From IMG/VR virus record IMGVR_UViG_3300035698_007284, positions 1 to 54,229 of that record: a stretch of DNA of 54,229 nt; one strand, given 5' to 3'. Origin of the DNA: a virus. Under the pieces are notes generated by a model. The model ran no database searches and was not told the origin of the DNA. It saw nothing but the letters and a program-made list of their open reading frames with translations. Shown piece by piece: positions 31,236-40,432 of this stretch. Numbering within the stretch: the first letter of the stretch is position 1; the number at the start of each line of letters is the position of its first letter. Made by a program: the position numbers and the translations under genes.

Positions 31236-33699
31236 CCTAAGTTTATGTAACTGTGAAGAATGTCCTATGCAGGACAGTGACATGGTCCCAACAAGGGACA
31301 TCTTCCTTTCACCTTATGGTGTTCCATATCAAGCGGTAATAAGGAATGGAGTATTTACTCATAGATTCAAGAGAGTACAGTATCAAGAAAAAGAGGAAGA
31401 TGTAACAATACTATTTATAGGTATGGCCCCTGCCTGGGAAGAAGTCGCACAGTGTAGCTTCTTTGTTGGTGCATCTGGAAAACTGCTGAGGAAAGTAAGT
31501 GATCAGTTAGATGTTCCAAAAATAGTAGTAACTAATACACTTATTTGCAGGATAAAAGAAGGCTCAACTGAATCTGAAATAACAAGGGCCAGTAGATGCT
31601 GTAGTGGTAGACTAGATAAAGAAATAGAGGATATGCAGCCTGACTTAACTATAGTACTTGGCAACTTACCTCTTAAGAGGATATTAGGTCTTGAGGGAGT
31701 TCAGAAGGTAGAAGGTAAAATAATAGACAGTGACAAGTATGGGCCTGTACTACCAATTACACATCCGGCTGCTGCACTTAGAAATCCAGACTTTTATTTA
31801 GACTTTGTTTATGCCTTTAAAAAGGGTATTGACTTTCTAAATGGAACTTGGAAACAGATAACCTGGGTACCAGAGACAGTAGTTGCTGATGCTACAAATA
31901 TAACAGATATCTGCCAGATAATAAATAATGCACCAGAGGTAGCAATAGATTTAGAAACCACAAGAGGTGGCCTACATCCTTATGGTAGGGAACCTGATGG
32001 CATAAGATGTGCTGCAATTGCAGTAGAAGAGAGAACTGCTTACATTATACCTGGAGAGAGTTCAGTTCACTTTGAGCCTCATCCTAACTATATGCAACAT
32101 CCAGGTTTAATAGAGGTAATGAATAAGTCCAATACTATAATGCATAATGGCCAGTTTGATAATGCCTTCCTTTGGCAAGCAGGGTATGATACTACTATAG
32201 GGTATGATACTATGCTTGCAGCCTACGTTAAAGATGAGAGATCCTGGGCAATAGGATTAAAGGCCCTATCACAGAGAATACTAGGTGCACCTGAGTGGGA
32301 AGAAGACCTTGGTAGATGGAGACCTACTTCCAAGTCAAGTTTCGACTTAGTGCCAGATGATGTCTTATATGGATACGCATCCTGGGATGTAACTTGTACC
32401 TATATGCTTAAAAAGCACTTTGAGAAGATAGTAACCGAAGAATACTTCTTTGATCTACTTATGCCCTGTACCAATATGTTTGTAGATCTAAGACATAGTG
32501 GTGCTAGAGTAAATCCTGGTATGTTAATGAAAACAGATACATTCATAGCAGAGGAACTATTAGCTACAGAGAAAAGATGGTATGAGATGGCAGGGTATAG
32601 ATACAATCCCATGTCCCCTCAAGATAAATGCGATTATCTCTATGATGTATTAAAACTTCCTATGGACAAGCACCTGGGTAGAACATCTAGTAAAAAGTAT
32701 TTAGAGAAGTTTGCTGACTTGGAACAGGTTCAACTACTAATGGAAATTGGTAGGATGAATAAATTAAGATCAACCTATGTACTATCAGTAGCAAACTTCA
32801 TGGACAATGATTATCTCATTCATCCTAACATTAAACTATTTAGTACAGTAACAGGTAGAGCATCTGCTGAAGACCCTTCTGTAATGAATATAGTAAGAAA
32901 TAAAGACATAAAAGCAATGTATGAGCCTAGGGATAAAGATAAGTGGATGATGAGTGCTGACCAGAAGCAGATGGAGTTAAGATGGTACGTAATAGTTACT
33001 AGGGATGAATACCTTAAGAATTTACTATTAACAAGTGACCCCCATGACATAATAAATCAGGAGGTGAATAGATTATCAAATGGTGACTATTCTAGAGGTA
33101 AAACAAAGACAGCAGTTTTTGGAGTCATATATTTAAGAGGAGCAGAATCCCTTGCTAGAGGATTTAATTTAACTTTGCCTTCTGCTAACCTTTTAAAGAA
33201 CACAATAAGGAATTTAGTTCCCACAATAGGGGATTATCATGAGTCGACACTAAATGAAATAAAGGCAACTGGTGAATTAACAACATACTTTGGTAGGAAA
33301 AGAAGAATGGGGTTATTAACTAAAGATAACATAAATGAAATCCAAAGAATGGGTGTTAACTTTAAGATTCAGTCTCCCGCATCAGATACTAACTTATATG
33401 GTATGCTTCATGCCTATAATAATCAAAAGAGATTGGGTTGCAGGCCATTATGGCCCATCCATGATGATGTACTAATGGAGATTGATCACCCTGACTGTTG
33501 CCTCCAAATCAAGAAAGAACTAGAAGAATGTACAATGGCTCTAGTTGATAACTATATGCAGTTTACAATAGAACCTAAAGCAGGTAAGAATTGGGGATAT
33601 ATGAAACCTATTTGTCCCACTTGCGGTAAGCAGGTAGAAGTAGTAGACATTAAAAAGCATTGGGATGGATTAGAGTATCATAGTAGTTGTCTAAATTAA
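31228..33699 (+). CDS. Uracil-DNA-glycosylase / family A DNA polymerase fusion
   Basis: 823 residues. Residues 1-205 resemble family 4 UDG: cysteines 7, 9 and 12, GMAPAWEE (65-72), TNTLICR, C123/C124 and the HPAA motif (179-182). Residues 230-400 are a 3'-5' exonuclease with DLET (241-244), HNGQFD (306-311) and YASWD (383-387). The polymerase has motif A DQKQMELR (D578), motif B RGKTKTAVFGVIY (623-635) and motif C HDD (745-747). A CPTC...C zinc-like tail ends it. Phage SPO1 polymerase has a similar N-terminal UDG-like domain. This is probably the main replicase. Confidence 0.9.
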   Translation: MIDLSLCNCEECPMQDSDMVPTRDIFLSPYGVPYQAVIRNGVFTHRFKRVQYQEKEEDVTILFIGMAPAWEEVAQCSFFVGASGKLLRKVSDQLDVPKIVVTNTLICRIKEGSTESEITRASRCCSGRLDKEIEDMQPDLTIVLGNLPLKRILGLEGVQKVEGKIIDSDKYGPVLPITHPAAALRNPDFYLDFVYAFKKGIDFLNGTWKQITWVPETVVADATNITDICQIINNAPEVAIDLETTRGGLHPYGREPDGIRCAAIAVEERTAYIIPGESSVHFEPHPNYMQHPGLIEVMNKSNTIMHNGQFDNAFLWQAGYDTTIGYDTMLAAYVKDERSWAIGLKALSQRILGAPEWEEDLGRWRPTSKSSFDLVPDDVLYGYASWDVTCTYMLKKHFEKIVTEEYFFDLLMPCTNMFVDLRHSGARVNPGMLMKTDTFIAEELLATEKRWYEMAGYRYNPMSPQDKCDYLYDVLKLPMDKHLGRTSSKKYLEKFADLEQVQLLMEIGRMNKLRSTYVLSVANFMDNDYLIHPNIKLFSTVTGRASAEDPSVMNIVRNKDIKAMYEPRDKDKWMMSADQKQMELRWYVIVTRDEYLKNLLLTSDPHDIINQEVNRLSNGDYSRGKTKTAVFGVIYLRGAESLARGFNLTLPSANLLKNTIRNLVPTIGDYHESTLNEIKATGELTTYFGRKRRMGLLTKDNINEIQRMGVNFKIQSPASDTNLYGMLHAYNNQKRLGCRPLWPIHDDVLMEIDHPDCCLQIKKELEECTMALVDNYMQFTIEPKAGKNWGYMKPICPTCGKQVEVVDIKKHWDGLEYHSSCLN

Positions 33700-33716
33700 A
33701 AGAGAGGTTGTAATAC

Positions 33717-34361
33717 ATGGAACCCAGACCTTACAAAGGAAGACCTAAGGTAGCTCAGATGCTATACAAAAAGGGATATCTAAGTAGACTGCCCTATCAG
33801 ATAGATAGATCTGATTTAAGGTACGATGATGGAGTAGATATAGTTTACGAACTAAAAAATCTACCTCCAGAAAAGTTTGGAGAGGCCTCAGATATTCTAT
33901 TAGGGGCAGCAACTGAAGAGCTTAATAGATATAAGGATATACAATTTAAGTTCGCAACTATAGATATTAAACTTAATAGAACAGCAAGAGGTAGGAAGAA
34001 GGTAGCAGAAGTAAGATCCTATACAGCTGCTAAGCATTATGATGCAGATGTAATGATTTATGGGGAGAAAACATTAGGGTATGAACTACCTGACTGGGTG
34101 GGTAAAAAACCCTTCCTTATAAATAAAATAGAAGAGATCCTTGCGATACCTGAGGGCCCAAGTCCTGGCCCTTTTGTTAAGAAACAGAAACCCTTTACTG
34201 TATTAAGAATGACGTTTTCAGTAAGGGTGGGTAAACAGACACCTGAAAAGGTTGAAGGGGCCAAGGGAGTTTTCCATAAAAGTAAGTTCGTTGATCTGCC
34301 TACAAGTGATCCACAAGGTATAGATTACTGGGGTGGGGAAAAACCAGGAACTATTAGATGA
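33717..34361 (+). CDS. Unknown basic protein between the polymerases (terminal-protein candidate)
   Basis: 214 residues, basic, no membrane segment, start after AGAGG. Residues 75-115 are strongly basic (KLNRTARGRKK) and the C-terminal third is rich in K, P and G. It overlaps the family B polymerase start by 4 bases. In phi29-like genomes the terminal protein gene lies directly before the polymerase gene, so position alone suggests a protein primer. No sequence proof. Confidence 0.6.
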   Translation: MEPRPYKGRPKVAQMLYKKGYLSRLPYQIDRSDLRYDDGVDIVYELKNLPPEKFGEASDILLGAATEELNRYKDIQFKFATIDIKLNRTARGRKKVAEVRSYTAAKHYDADVMIYGEKTLGYELPDWVGKKPFLINKIEEILAIPEGPSPGPFVKKQKPFTVLRMTFSVRVGKQTPEKVEGAKGVFHKSKFVDLPTSDPQGIDYWGGEKPGTIR

Positions 34362-36130
34362 TACCTACATTTGATATAGAATTACTAGGATGGACTGACC
34401 CAGTAGCTTTAGGCTACTATGATGGAACCACTTATCACGAGTTCCTAAAGACCTCTGATGAAGCAAACGTGGTAAGTGAGTTCCTTGATCACTTAATAAA
34501 ATACGATATGATGGGAACCAAAATCTATGCCCATAGAGCAAAGGACTGTGACAATAAGTTTATACTAAGAGAGTTATACAGAAGGGGAGAAAGAATAGGC
34601 TTCGTAGGAGGAACAGGCAGATTAACTTGGGAAGACCAATTAATAGTATTTGAAGACAGTTACTTAACACTTACAAGGGCACTAAGAGCTCTCTGTGAGG
34701 CATTTGGTGTAGAAAGAAAACTTTACTGGGACCATAGTAAAACTAAACCTATCTGGGAAATGGCGAATGCACTAGATGCCTTTAGAGCGTATCTAAAAAG
34801 AGACGTACTAGGTCTATCAGAGGTAATGGACAAATACACAGAGACTCTATTAGAAAACTTTGGTATACTACCTTCCCTAACAATGCCACTTACAGCAGTT
34901 AAAGCCTTTGATAAAAGATACTACTCAGTTGGTGAGATACACTCAAATGAGCAGGTTGAAGGCCCTATAAGGGAAGCGACATATGGGGGTAGGAACGAGG
35001 TCTTTAAAAGGTACGGTAAAGGAGTATATATGTATGACGTAAGAAGTATGTATACTTCTTGCTATAATACAGGAGTCCCTATAGGGGCACTTAAATGGTG
35101 TCCTCCAGACATAGACAAGCCTGGTATAGTCTATGCTAAAGTAAAAGTGCCTGATAGCACTCACTTAGGGCCTCTTCCATATAGGTTTAGATCCAATAAC
35201 ATGACAACATCTAGACTTATTTTTCCAGTAGGGGAGTTCCAGGGTTGGTGGGATGTCAGAGAACTAAAAATGGCAATACAGATGGGTGTTGATGTAACTA
35301 TCATAAAGCAACTAACAGGAGAACACTATCCTGCATTACAAGAATTTGGTGCAAAGATCTGCGAATTAAGAAGTTCAGCCCCTAATAAACAGATGAGTGG
35401 CGTTTGGAAACTCTTTGGTGTTAGATTAAGTGGAAAGTTGGGCCAAAGAAGAATTTCAAGTGAGATTAGACACGCACAAGATATAGAGGATTTCACAGGT
35501 TGGCTGCCAATAGATGAAGAGGAATGCTACCACGAAAAGGTAAGTACTAGTAAGGGTAGAAGATCCCCCTATATAAAACCTGCTGTAAACATGGCAATAC
35601 GGGCAGAGGCAAGGATAAGGCATATGGAAAGGTTAATGGAGGTATATACAAGAAAGGGGCAGTTGTATTACTGTGATAACGATTCTATATTCTCAAATAA
35701 ACCATTATTTATAGGTCAGGATGCTGGTGAACTTCAATTAGTAGATCATGCAACTGAAGCCTACTTCATTAGACCTAAATTTTATGGGTATGAGGACGAT
35801 AGGGGAAACTTCAAACAGAGAACATCGGGGTATAAAGACTTTAAATTAAACTTATCTGATTTTAAGAGGATATTAAAAGGAGAGAAAATACTAAACACTT
35901 TTGAGACACTTAGTGGTTGGAAAACTGCTATGTCAGAAGAGGGACTCAAGAGGATAGAGTCAAAGAGATCAGTTAAGGTAACTAGAGAGTTTGAAAATAG
36001 AGTAACAAAGGGAATTTATACTTTCCCACTAAAACTTAGAACTAGCCCTAGTGGAGGACTATCAGTTCTGAACGTAGATAACCCAGATGAGTTTTTGAGG
36101 ACTTCAAAGCAGGGACATGAGGATTCTTAA
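34358..36130 (+). CDS. Family B DNA polymerase, protein-primed (phi29-like) type
   Basis: 590 residues, close to the phi29 enzyme. Exonuclease motifs: DIE (6-8), an ExoII region near 58-65 and YLKRD (145-149). The YxGG-type motif is YGGR (209-212). Polymerase motif A is DVRSMYTS (D227), motif B is KLFGVRLSGKLGQ (351-363), motif C is YCDNDS (438-443, D440 and D442), and KFY (474-476) is the KxY motif. The 125 residues between motifs A and B leave room for the TPR1 insertion of protein-primed enzymes. Last gene of the rightward block. Confidence 0.85.
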   Translation: MIPTFDIELLGWTDPVALGYYDGTTYHEFLKTSDEANVVSEFLDHLIKYDMMGTKIYAHRAKDCDNKFILRELYRRGERIGFVGGTGRLTWEDQLIVFEDSYLTLTRALRALCEAFGVERKLYWDHSKTKPIWEMANALDAFRAYLKRDVLGLSEVMDKYTETLLENFGILPSLTMPLTAVKAFDKRYYSVGEIHSNEQVEGPIREATYGGRNEVFKRYGKGVYMYDVRSMYTSCYNTGVPIGALKWCPPDIDKPGIVYAKVKVPDSTHLGPLPYRFRSNNMTTSRLIFPVGEFQGWWDVRELKMAIQMGVDVTIIKQLTGEHYPALQEFGAKICELRSSAPNKQMSGVWKLFGVRLSGKLGQRRISSEIRHAQDIEDFTGWLPIDEEECYHEKVSTSKGRRSPYIKPAVNMAIRAEARIRHMERLMEVYTRKGQLYYCDNDSIFSNKPLFIGQDAGELQLVDHATEAYFIRPKFYGYEDDRGNFKQRTSGYKDFKLNLSDFKRILKGEKILNTFETLSGWKTAMSEEGLKRIESKRSVKVTREFENRVTKGIYTFPLKLRTSPSGGLSVLNVDNPDEFLRTSKQGHEDS

Positions 36131-36148
36131 TATTCTCTTTACCGATGC

Positions 36149-36240
36149 GGGGGACCAGGAATGTGAGTGCCTAGCCCCCCACGGAGGTAAGATGTGGGCT
36201 TATAGCCCCAGGGTTACTGGACTACTTTTTCTTTTTCTTG
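36149..36240 (+). terminator. Terminator-like region at the convergent junction
   Basis: After the polymerase stop, GGGGG (36149-36153) can pair with CCCCC (36175-36180), with AGG/CCT inside. A second small hairpin (GGGCT-TAT-AGCCC, about 36197-36209) and a CCAG-GGTTA-CTGG stem precede a T-rich tract (36226-36240). It probably ends the rightward transcript. The leftward block ends in the same region. Confidence 0.4.
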
Positions 36241-36275
36241 GTCGATTTGCGCTTCTTAGCTTTTTTACGGGCCAT
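36222..36275 (-). CDS. Lysine-rich micro-protein
   Basis: 17 residues, MARKKAKKRKSTKKKKK, preceded by AGGAGG at 9 bases. More than half of the residues are lysine. It is the last gene of the leftward block, whose other products are often lysine-rich. It may be a DNA-condensing peptide, or a chance frame opposite a T-rich terminator. A plus-strand frame with its own GGAGG covers the same DNA (see rejected items). Confidence 0.4.
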   Translation of the reverse strand: MARKKAKKRKSTKKKKK

Positions 36276-36329
36276 GTAATTCGACCTCCTCTAGATTTTA
36301 TTATAGGCACCCCTGGGAGGGATTAACCT

Positions 36330-36914
36330 CTAAAACATACCACCTTCAGGCTTCCCGTAGTTCTTTTCATACCAGTCTATCACCTTATCAGGATCTTTCC
36401 CTTTAGCCCTAAGAACATTAGGACTCTGAAGGGCAATCATATACAGGCCATAAGCCTGGAGTTCCCTTGCAGATTTTCTTTGGGCCTTCTGCTCATCAGG
36501 AGATAAGGGAGCTCTTGAGGTAATGATAGGTTGATACTTATCATATACAAGTTTTCTCTTCTCTCTCTTCTTAGCTATTCTAGCCTTCTTCCAGGCTTCT
36601 GCTTCAGAATCAGATCTATAGTCTTTCGCCTTTGCCAGTTCATGGTAGATTCTCAACCATCTCCGTCTTTCTCTCCAGTCCATGAACTCCCAGCCTTCTG
36701 GCAGTTCTGAAATAGTGGTACCCTGACCAGGAACAATATCTTCAAGTTCTCTTAGATTCTCTAAATACTGCTCATCAGTAGGAATACCCCCACTGGAGAG
36801 CCGGCCTGTAGATGCCAGTACTGGATCCCATGGCTCAGACTCCTGTGTAACTCTTTCTCTAAATGCTGTTAAGGCAACTGCAGCTTTCTCTGGGTCCCAT
36901 CCTTCTCTTACCAT
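36330..36914 (-). CDS. Hypothetical charged helical protein
   Basis: 194 residues from ATG 36914, chosen because AGGTG lies 6 bases upstream. Long R, K, E-rich helices (residues about 90-140: WRERRRWLRIYHELAKAK and KKREKRKLVYDKY). No family recognised. Possibly a virion-associated DNA-binding protein. Confidence 0.65.
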   Translation of the reverse strand: MVREGWDPEKAAVALTAFRERVTQESEPWDPVLASTGRLSSGGIPTDEQYLENLRELEDIVPGQGTTISELPEGWEFMDWRERRRWLRIYHELAKAKDYRSDSEAEAWKKARIAKKREKRKLVYDKYQPIITSRAPLSPDEQKAQRKSARELQAYGLYMIALQSPNVLRAKGKDPDKVIDWYEKNYGKPEGGMF

Positions 36915-36928
36915 TTTATTCACCTCGT

Positions 36929-37204
36929 TTATTGCTTTATAAGGGCTTCTTCTGGGAACTGGTCGATCTTTACTTTATGACCATTCCTCTTTGCATCTTC
37001 AAACTCTTTCATTAACTTCTGGGGTAGATCATTGAACTCACCAGTATGATAAAGTTCATGCTGACTAACCTTTTCTACCCTAAGAATTTTCTTGCCTTTT
37101 GGTATGAATTTTCTGCTCTTACCATTAGTAACTACTAGTTTAGACTTCACACCTAAACCATCTCTATATCTCACTCTTAGAGTTGGTCCCTTATGTTTAC
37201 TCAT
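36929..37204 (-). CDS. Hypothetical basic protein
   Basis: 91 residues, basic N-terminal half (LRVRYRDGLGVKSKLVV, then SRKFIPKGKKI) and a helical C-terminus. Preceded by AGGAGGTAGGATG-type site. Not recognised. Confidence 0.6.
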   Translation of the reverse strand: MSKHKGPTLRVRYRDGLGVKSKLVVTNGKSRKFIPKGKKILRVEKVSQHELYHTGEFNDLPQKLMKEFEDAKRNGHKVKIDQFPEEALIKQ

Positions 37205-37220
37205 CCTACCTCCTAACTAT

Positions 37221-37760
37221 TTAACCACCACCACCCCTTTTTCTTGCCCAATCTCTTGATTCAGGGAACTTTTCAGTTATCATTTTCTCAGCAACTTCGT
37301 ATCCATGCTTATACGGACTTTGTTTTAATCTCCATGCATCTACATAGGGGGCATCCTCTATAGGATAAGCATCGTAGTCCTGATAGTCTACTGTCCTTTC
37401 ACTCCAATCACCCCCCTCTCTAGGAGGAACTTTAGGAATATTTGCAAGCTCAGCTGCTGCTTGATTAAGTATATCCATTTTAGTTGCAGGATATCTTAAC
37501 CTAACATCACTGGGCCCCTCTGCTGGCCTAATTAGATCTATATCGCCACTTGATACATTCTTAACTAAATCTATTTCAGGAAAGTAAACAGAATACAGAC
37601 CCTTAGAAACAACCATACCTCTAGATCTCTTACTCTGCCCTAGGTTCTCAACAACCTGACCAGTCATACCCTCAAGGTATTGAGGCGAGTAAGGTTTAGA
37701 GGCTCTGTATATTACTTCATCCCCCTCATAATATCGAGGAGCTTGTCCATGCTGGTGCAT
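37221..37760 (-). CDS. Hypothetical protein with SH3/KOW-like segment
   Basis: 179 residues from ATG 37760 (GGAGG at 8 bases). Residues 8-60 (YEGDEVIYRASKP, then LEGMTGQVVENLG, GLYSVYFPE) look like a small SH3/KOW-type barrel. The rest is loop-rich and ends in GGGG, as does the next gene. Possibly a virion component. Confidence 0.55.
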   Translation of the reverse strand: MHQHGQAPRYYEGDEVIYRASKPYSPQYLEGMTGQVVENLGQSKRSRGMVVSKGLYSVYFPEIDLVKNVSSGDIDLIRPAEGPSDVRLRYPATKMDILNQAAAELANIPKVPPREGGDWSERTVDYQDYDAYPIEDAPYVDAWRLKQSPYKHGYEVAEKMITEKFPESRDWARKRGGGG

Positions 37761-37764
37761 TCTA

Positions 37765-38301
37765 CTAACCTCCACCACCTGCCCAGCCCCAACCTAGTTG
37801 TCTACTATCAGTAGAGTAACCCATTGCTCTAGTCATCGTTTCATCACTAGGTGGTTGATTGGGAATATAGTACCTTGTGCCTCTTCTATCACCAACTTTA
37901 TAATCAGCCAATCCGTTCTTAACTAAAGTATCCATGTGTCTTTGAACTCTGTCTCTCCAGTCAAACACATCGAACTGGCCTGAATGGGTATCAAGGTAGG
38001 GTCGTCTCCAGGGAGGCATTCTCTTACCTGTTTCTCCAATTTCCCTAAGTGTAACTGGACCACCCTTTTCAGCAAAAGCAACCTGAAGCGCTTCAAATAC
38101 AAGTTGAGGTGATCTCTTAATGTAAGTACTTCTATCAGTAGGTGTCCAAGCATGGGTTCCTTCATCATATGGTATAGCTTCTCCTGGTCCGCCATGGACA
38201 AACATAGGGCCAGGCCTCTGTACTATAATTGGTTCTTCTCCAGCAAGATCACTTTCGTAGGATACAGGACCTACATGAGGTATGATAAGATCATACGCCA
38301 T
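37765..38301 (-). CDS. Hypothetical protein with winged-helix-like domain
   Basis: 178 residues. A beta-rich proline/glycine N-terminus (1-60). Residues about 68-150 (LVFEALQVAFAEKGGPVTLREI, DRVQRHMDTLVKNGLADYKVG, TRYYIP) fit a winged helix with wing. It ends in a glycine-rich tail like its neighbour. Not assigned. Confidence 0.55.
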   Translation of the reverse strand: MAYDLIIPHVGPVSYESDLAGEEPIIVQRPGPMFVHGGPGEAIPYDEGTHAWTPTDRSTYIKRSPQLVFEALQVAFAEKGGPVTLREIGETGKRMPPWRRPYLDTHSGQFDVFDWRDRVQRHMDTLVKNGLADYKVGDRRGTRYYIPNQPPSDETMTRAMGYSTDSRQLGWGWAGGGG

Positions 38302-38303
38302 GA

Positions 38304-39671
38304 TTATATCACCTTGGCTGTTTTCCCACTAAGCATAGCCCTTCTTAGTCCTCCTAACTCTTCCCCTGCAAGTGGATTAGGCCCAATTTGAACTCTACTT
38401 CCACCACTTAATTGGGACTGGCCCCTAAATGGACTACCACCACCTATAACTGGGGGAGTTCTAGGAACAAGAAGAGATCTCATATCACCTGAGGGCTGAG
38501 GAGAAGGAGCAGAAGCTGCAAAGGTTGAATACCCTCTTTGGAAAGGCTGTCTTGCTTGGAATCCTCCACGTCCACCTGACATTGCAACTCCTGCAGTACC
38601 AACTGTCAGGTCCCCGCCATATCTAGCAGCAAAGTCCATTGTGTCCTTAGCTGCCTGTAATGCCGCCTTTTTCTTTGAAGGAGGCATAATCTTTTTCATC
38701 TTTTCTATTTCTTGCATAAGTTTAGCAGTAGTTTTTGGTCTTGAGGGAACTTTAAATCTCTTAATTGATACCTTACCACCAGGGCCCTGAACACCAACGA
38801 ACTTATGCTCTTCATCAGTCTCTAAATTAATACCCATACTTCTAGCCTTATGATGGACTCTAGAAGCTGCCTCTTGCTGCTTTCTGAAAGACTTTATCTC
38901 ACTTTGGGCCATTGGGTCTTTAATATCTAAACCACCAGCGCCTACAAAGGCGCCAGATCTAGTTGATTCTTGCCAGCTATCTTCATAGTATCTCTGTTTA
39001 GCTCTCTCCTGTTCTCTTCTTCTAGGAATGGTTGTATACTCAGCAGCCTTTTCCCCCCACTTATACCCCTTACCTGCACCCATACGGGTAGTTGTAGTAC
39101 CTAATCTTTCAGCTTGGTCCTGAGCAGCTTCTTTCTGCTGGCCAGTCATCTGATTCCATCTGTCCTCACTGATATTTAAAGGTCTTTTTTCACCTGAGGA
39201 TACAAACTCTCTTGCTCTGCCAATACCTGCCCTAGCCCCCTCCAAGCCTGCTTCACCTACATCTACTGCCCTACCAAGGCCTGTTTTAGCACCCTCCCAG
39301 CCTGTCTCACTTACATCTGATATTTTCTCCCAACCAGAACCTGCAACATCTTTAACCTTTTGAAGTGCTGCACCCCAGTTGAAGTTATGGGCACGAAGAA
39401 TAGCTTCCCAACCACCACCCGGATTGGCCTGAATTGCCATTACCTCAACTTCTTCCAAGCCATTCTCGTAGCAGTAGTTCTGAAGAGAATTTATTAGTTG
39501 TTCTACATCCCAACGAGTAGCAGCCCTAATAATCACAGTAATTCCCCTATTCCTGTCTTCAGGCATAGGTTCTGGGCCACCTCTGCTCTCCATAAAGGAC
39601 TTCTTCTTAGTAGTCCTCTTTTTGGTTGTAGTTCTCTTTACAGTCTTTTTAACTGTTTTCTTCTTCGCCAT
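38304..39671 (-). CDS. Large repeat-containing basic protein, virion candidate
   Basis: 455 residues. The first 25 residues are K/T/R repeats (TVKKTVKRTTTKK style). Residues about 105-165 hold 11-residue repeats with GWEKISDVSETGWEGAKTGL and later GEAGLEGARAGIGRA, predicted amphipathic helices. Coiled, charged and glycine-rich segments follow. No enzyme motif. Composition suits an internal virion, DNA-binding or membrane-contact protein. Confidence 0.65.
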   Translation of the reverse strand: MAKKKTVKKTVKRTTTKKRTTKKKSFMESRGGPEPMPEDRNRGITVIIRAATRWDVEQLINSLQNYCYENGLEEVEVMAIQANPGGGWEAILRAHNFNWGAALQKVKDVAGSGWEKISDVSETGWEGAKTGLGRAVDVGEAGLEGARAGIGRAREFVSSGEKRPLNISEDRWNQMTGQQKEAAQDQAERLGTTTTRMGAGKGYKWGEKAAEYTTIPRRREQERAKQRYYEDSWQESTRSGAFVGAGGLDIKDPMAQSEIKSFRKQQEAASRVHHKARSMGINLETDEEHKFVGVQGPGGKVSIKRFKVPSRPKTTAKLMQEIEKMKKIMPPSKKKAALQAAKDTMDFAARYGGDLTVGTAGVAMSGGRGGFQARQPFQRGYSTFAASAPSPQPSGDMRSLLVPRTPPVIGGGSPFRGQSQLSGGSRVQIGPNPLAGEELGGLRRAMLSGKTAKVI

Positions 39672-39701
39672 AATTTTAATCTCCCTAACAGGGATAGTTA
39701 T

Positions 39702-40175
39702 TTATTCCAACTCTCTTTGGTACTCTGGATTCTCAATGTACCTGCCCGACATTGGGTCTACAGTTACATCAGAGTATTCCTCAATGAGTCTAGGTCTTTC
39801 GGAACTAGCAGCAGCAACTGCCTCTTTCCAGATAAGCCCCTCTAGTTCTTCCTCTCTACACTCTAAACTATCAAGTTCAGCTTTAAGCGTGCCTATTCTG
39901 TTTAGTCTTTCTTCTTGTAGGTCGTGTCTTCCAAATCTATCAGGTACATAGTTAGGATTAATAGTCATACTGTACTGACTTTTCTCTCCAGGAACTGGGT
40001 ACTTAAACTTCTCTGGATTAGATTCAACTATTTCATGAATTTCACCACCACTAAACAATCCAGGATGCTTATACATTACCTTGTCTTTAAGTTCTCTGGG
40101 TGTTAGAGGTCTAGGGTATGAGGCCATTAAAGTTGACCAGATAGCCCTTTCTTTTGTCTCTCTAGGATACTCCAT
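39702..40175 (-). CDS. Winged-helix plus coiled-coil protein
   Basis: 157 residues from ATG 40175. Residues 5-70 (RAIWSTLMASYPRPLTPRELKD, EIHEIVESNPEKFKYPVPG, KSQYSMTINP) look like a winged helix. A coiled coil (about 85-125) follows. Not recognised. Confidence 0.55.
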   Translation of the reverse strand: MEYPRETKERAIWSTLMASYPRPLTPRELKDKVMYKHPGLFSGGEIHEIVESNPEKFKYPVPGEKSQYSMTINPNYVPDRFGRHDLQEERLNRIGTLKAELDSLECREEELEGLIWKEAVAAASSERPRLIEEYSDVTVDPMSGRYIENPEYQRELE

Positions 40176-40177
40176 AA

Positions 40178-40432
40178 TTATATCCCCCACATCCTAGTAT
40201 CAATAGACCGTCTAGTATTGAGACCCCATCTAATAGAACCAGGGCCTTTCTTTCTCTTTTTAGGTTTAATATTCGGCCTTGCAAATAGACCTAAGTCTTT
40301 ACCTGCCATTTTAGTTATGGGATGCACAGGTTCTTTCTTAGGCCCTGCCTTTACTTTACCAAGTCCCTGGGGCAGCCATATTGACTTAACGCCCTTAGGA
40401 TAAGGTTGACCGAATGTCTCCATTCCAGGCAT
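40178..40432 (-). CDS. Small basic hypothetical protein
   Basis: 84 residues from ATG 40432, with AGAGGAG 9 bases upstream and overlapping the upstream stop. Rich in P, K and G; GPKKEPVH, then IKPKKRKKGPGS. Not recognised. Confidence 0.55.
   Translation of the reverse strand: MPGMETFGQPYPKGVKSIWLPQGLGKVKAGPKKEPVHPITKMAGKDLGLFARPNIKPKKRKKGPGSIRWGLNTRRSIDTRMWGI

Noticed and set aside
36192-36326. Plus-strand ORF of 44 residues with GGAGGTAAG site, hydrophobic
   Set aside because: Its hydrophobic stretch is the exact complement of the lysine-rich peptide and terminator T-tract. It lies past the terminator-like hairpin. Kept only as an alternative.
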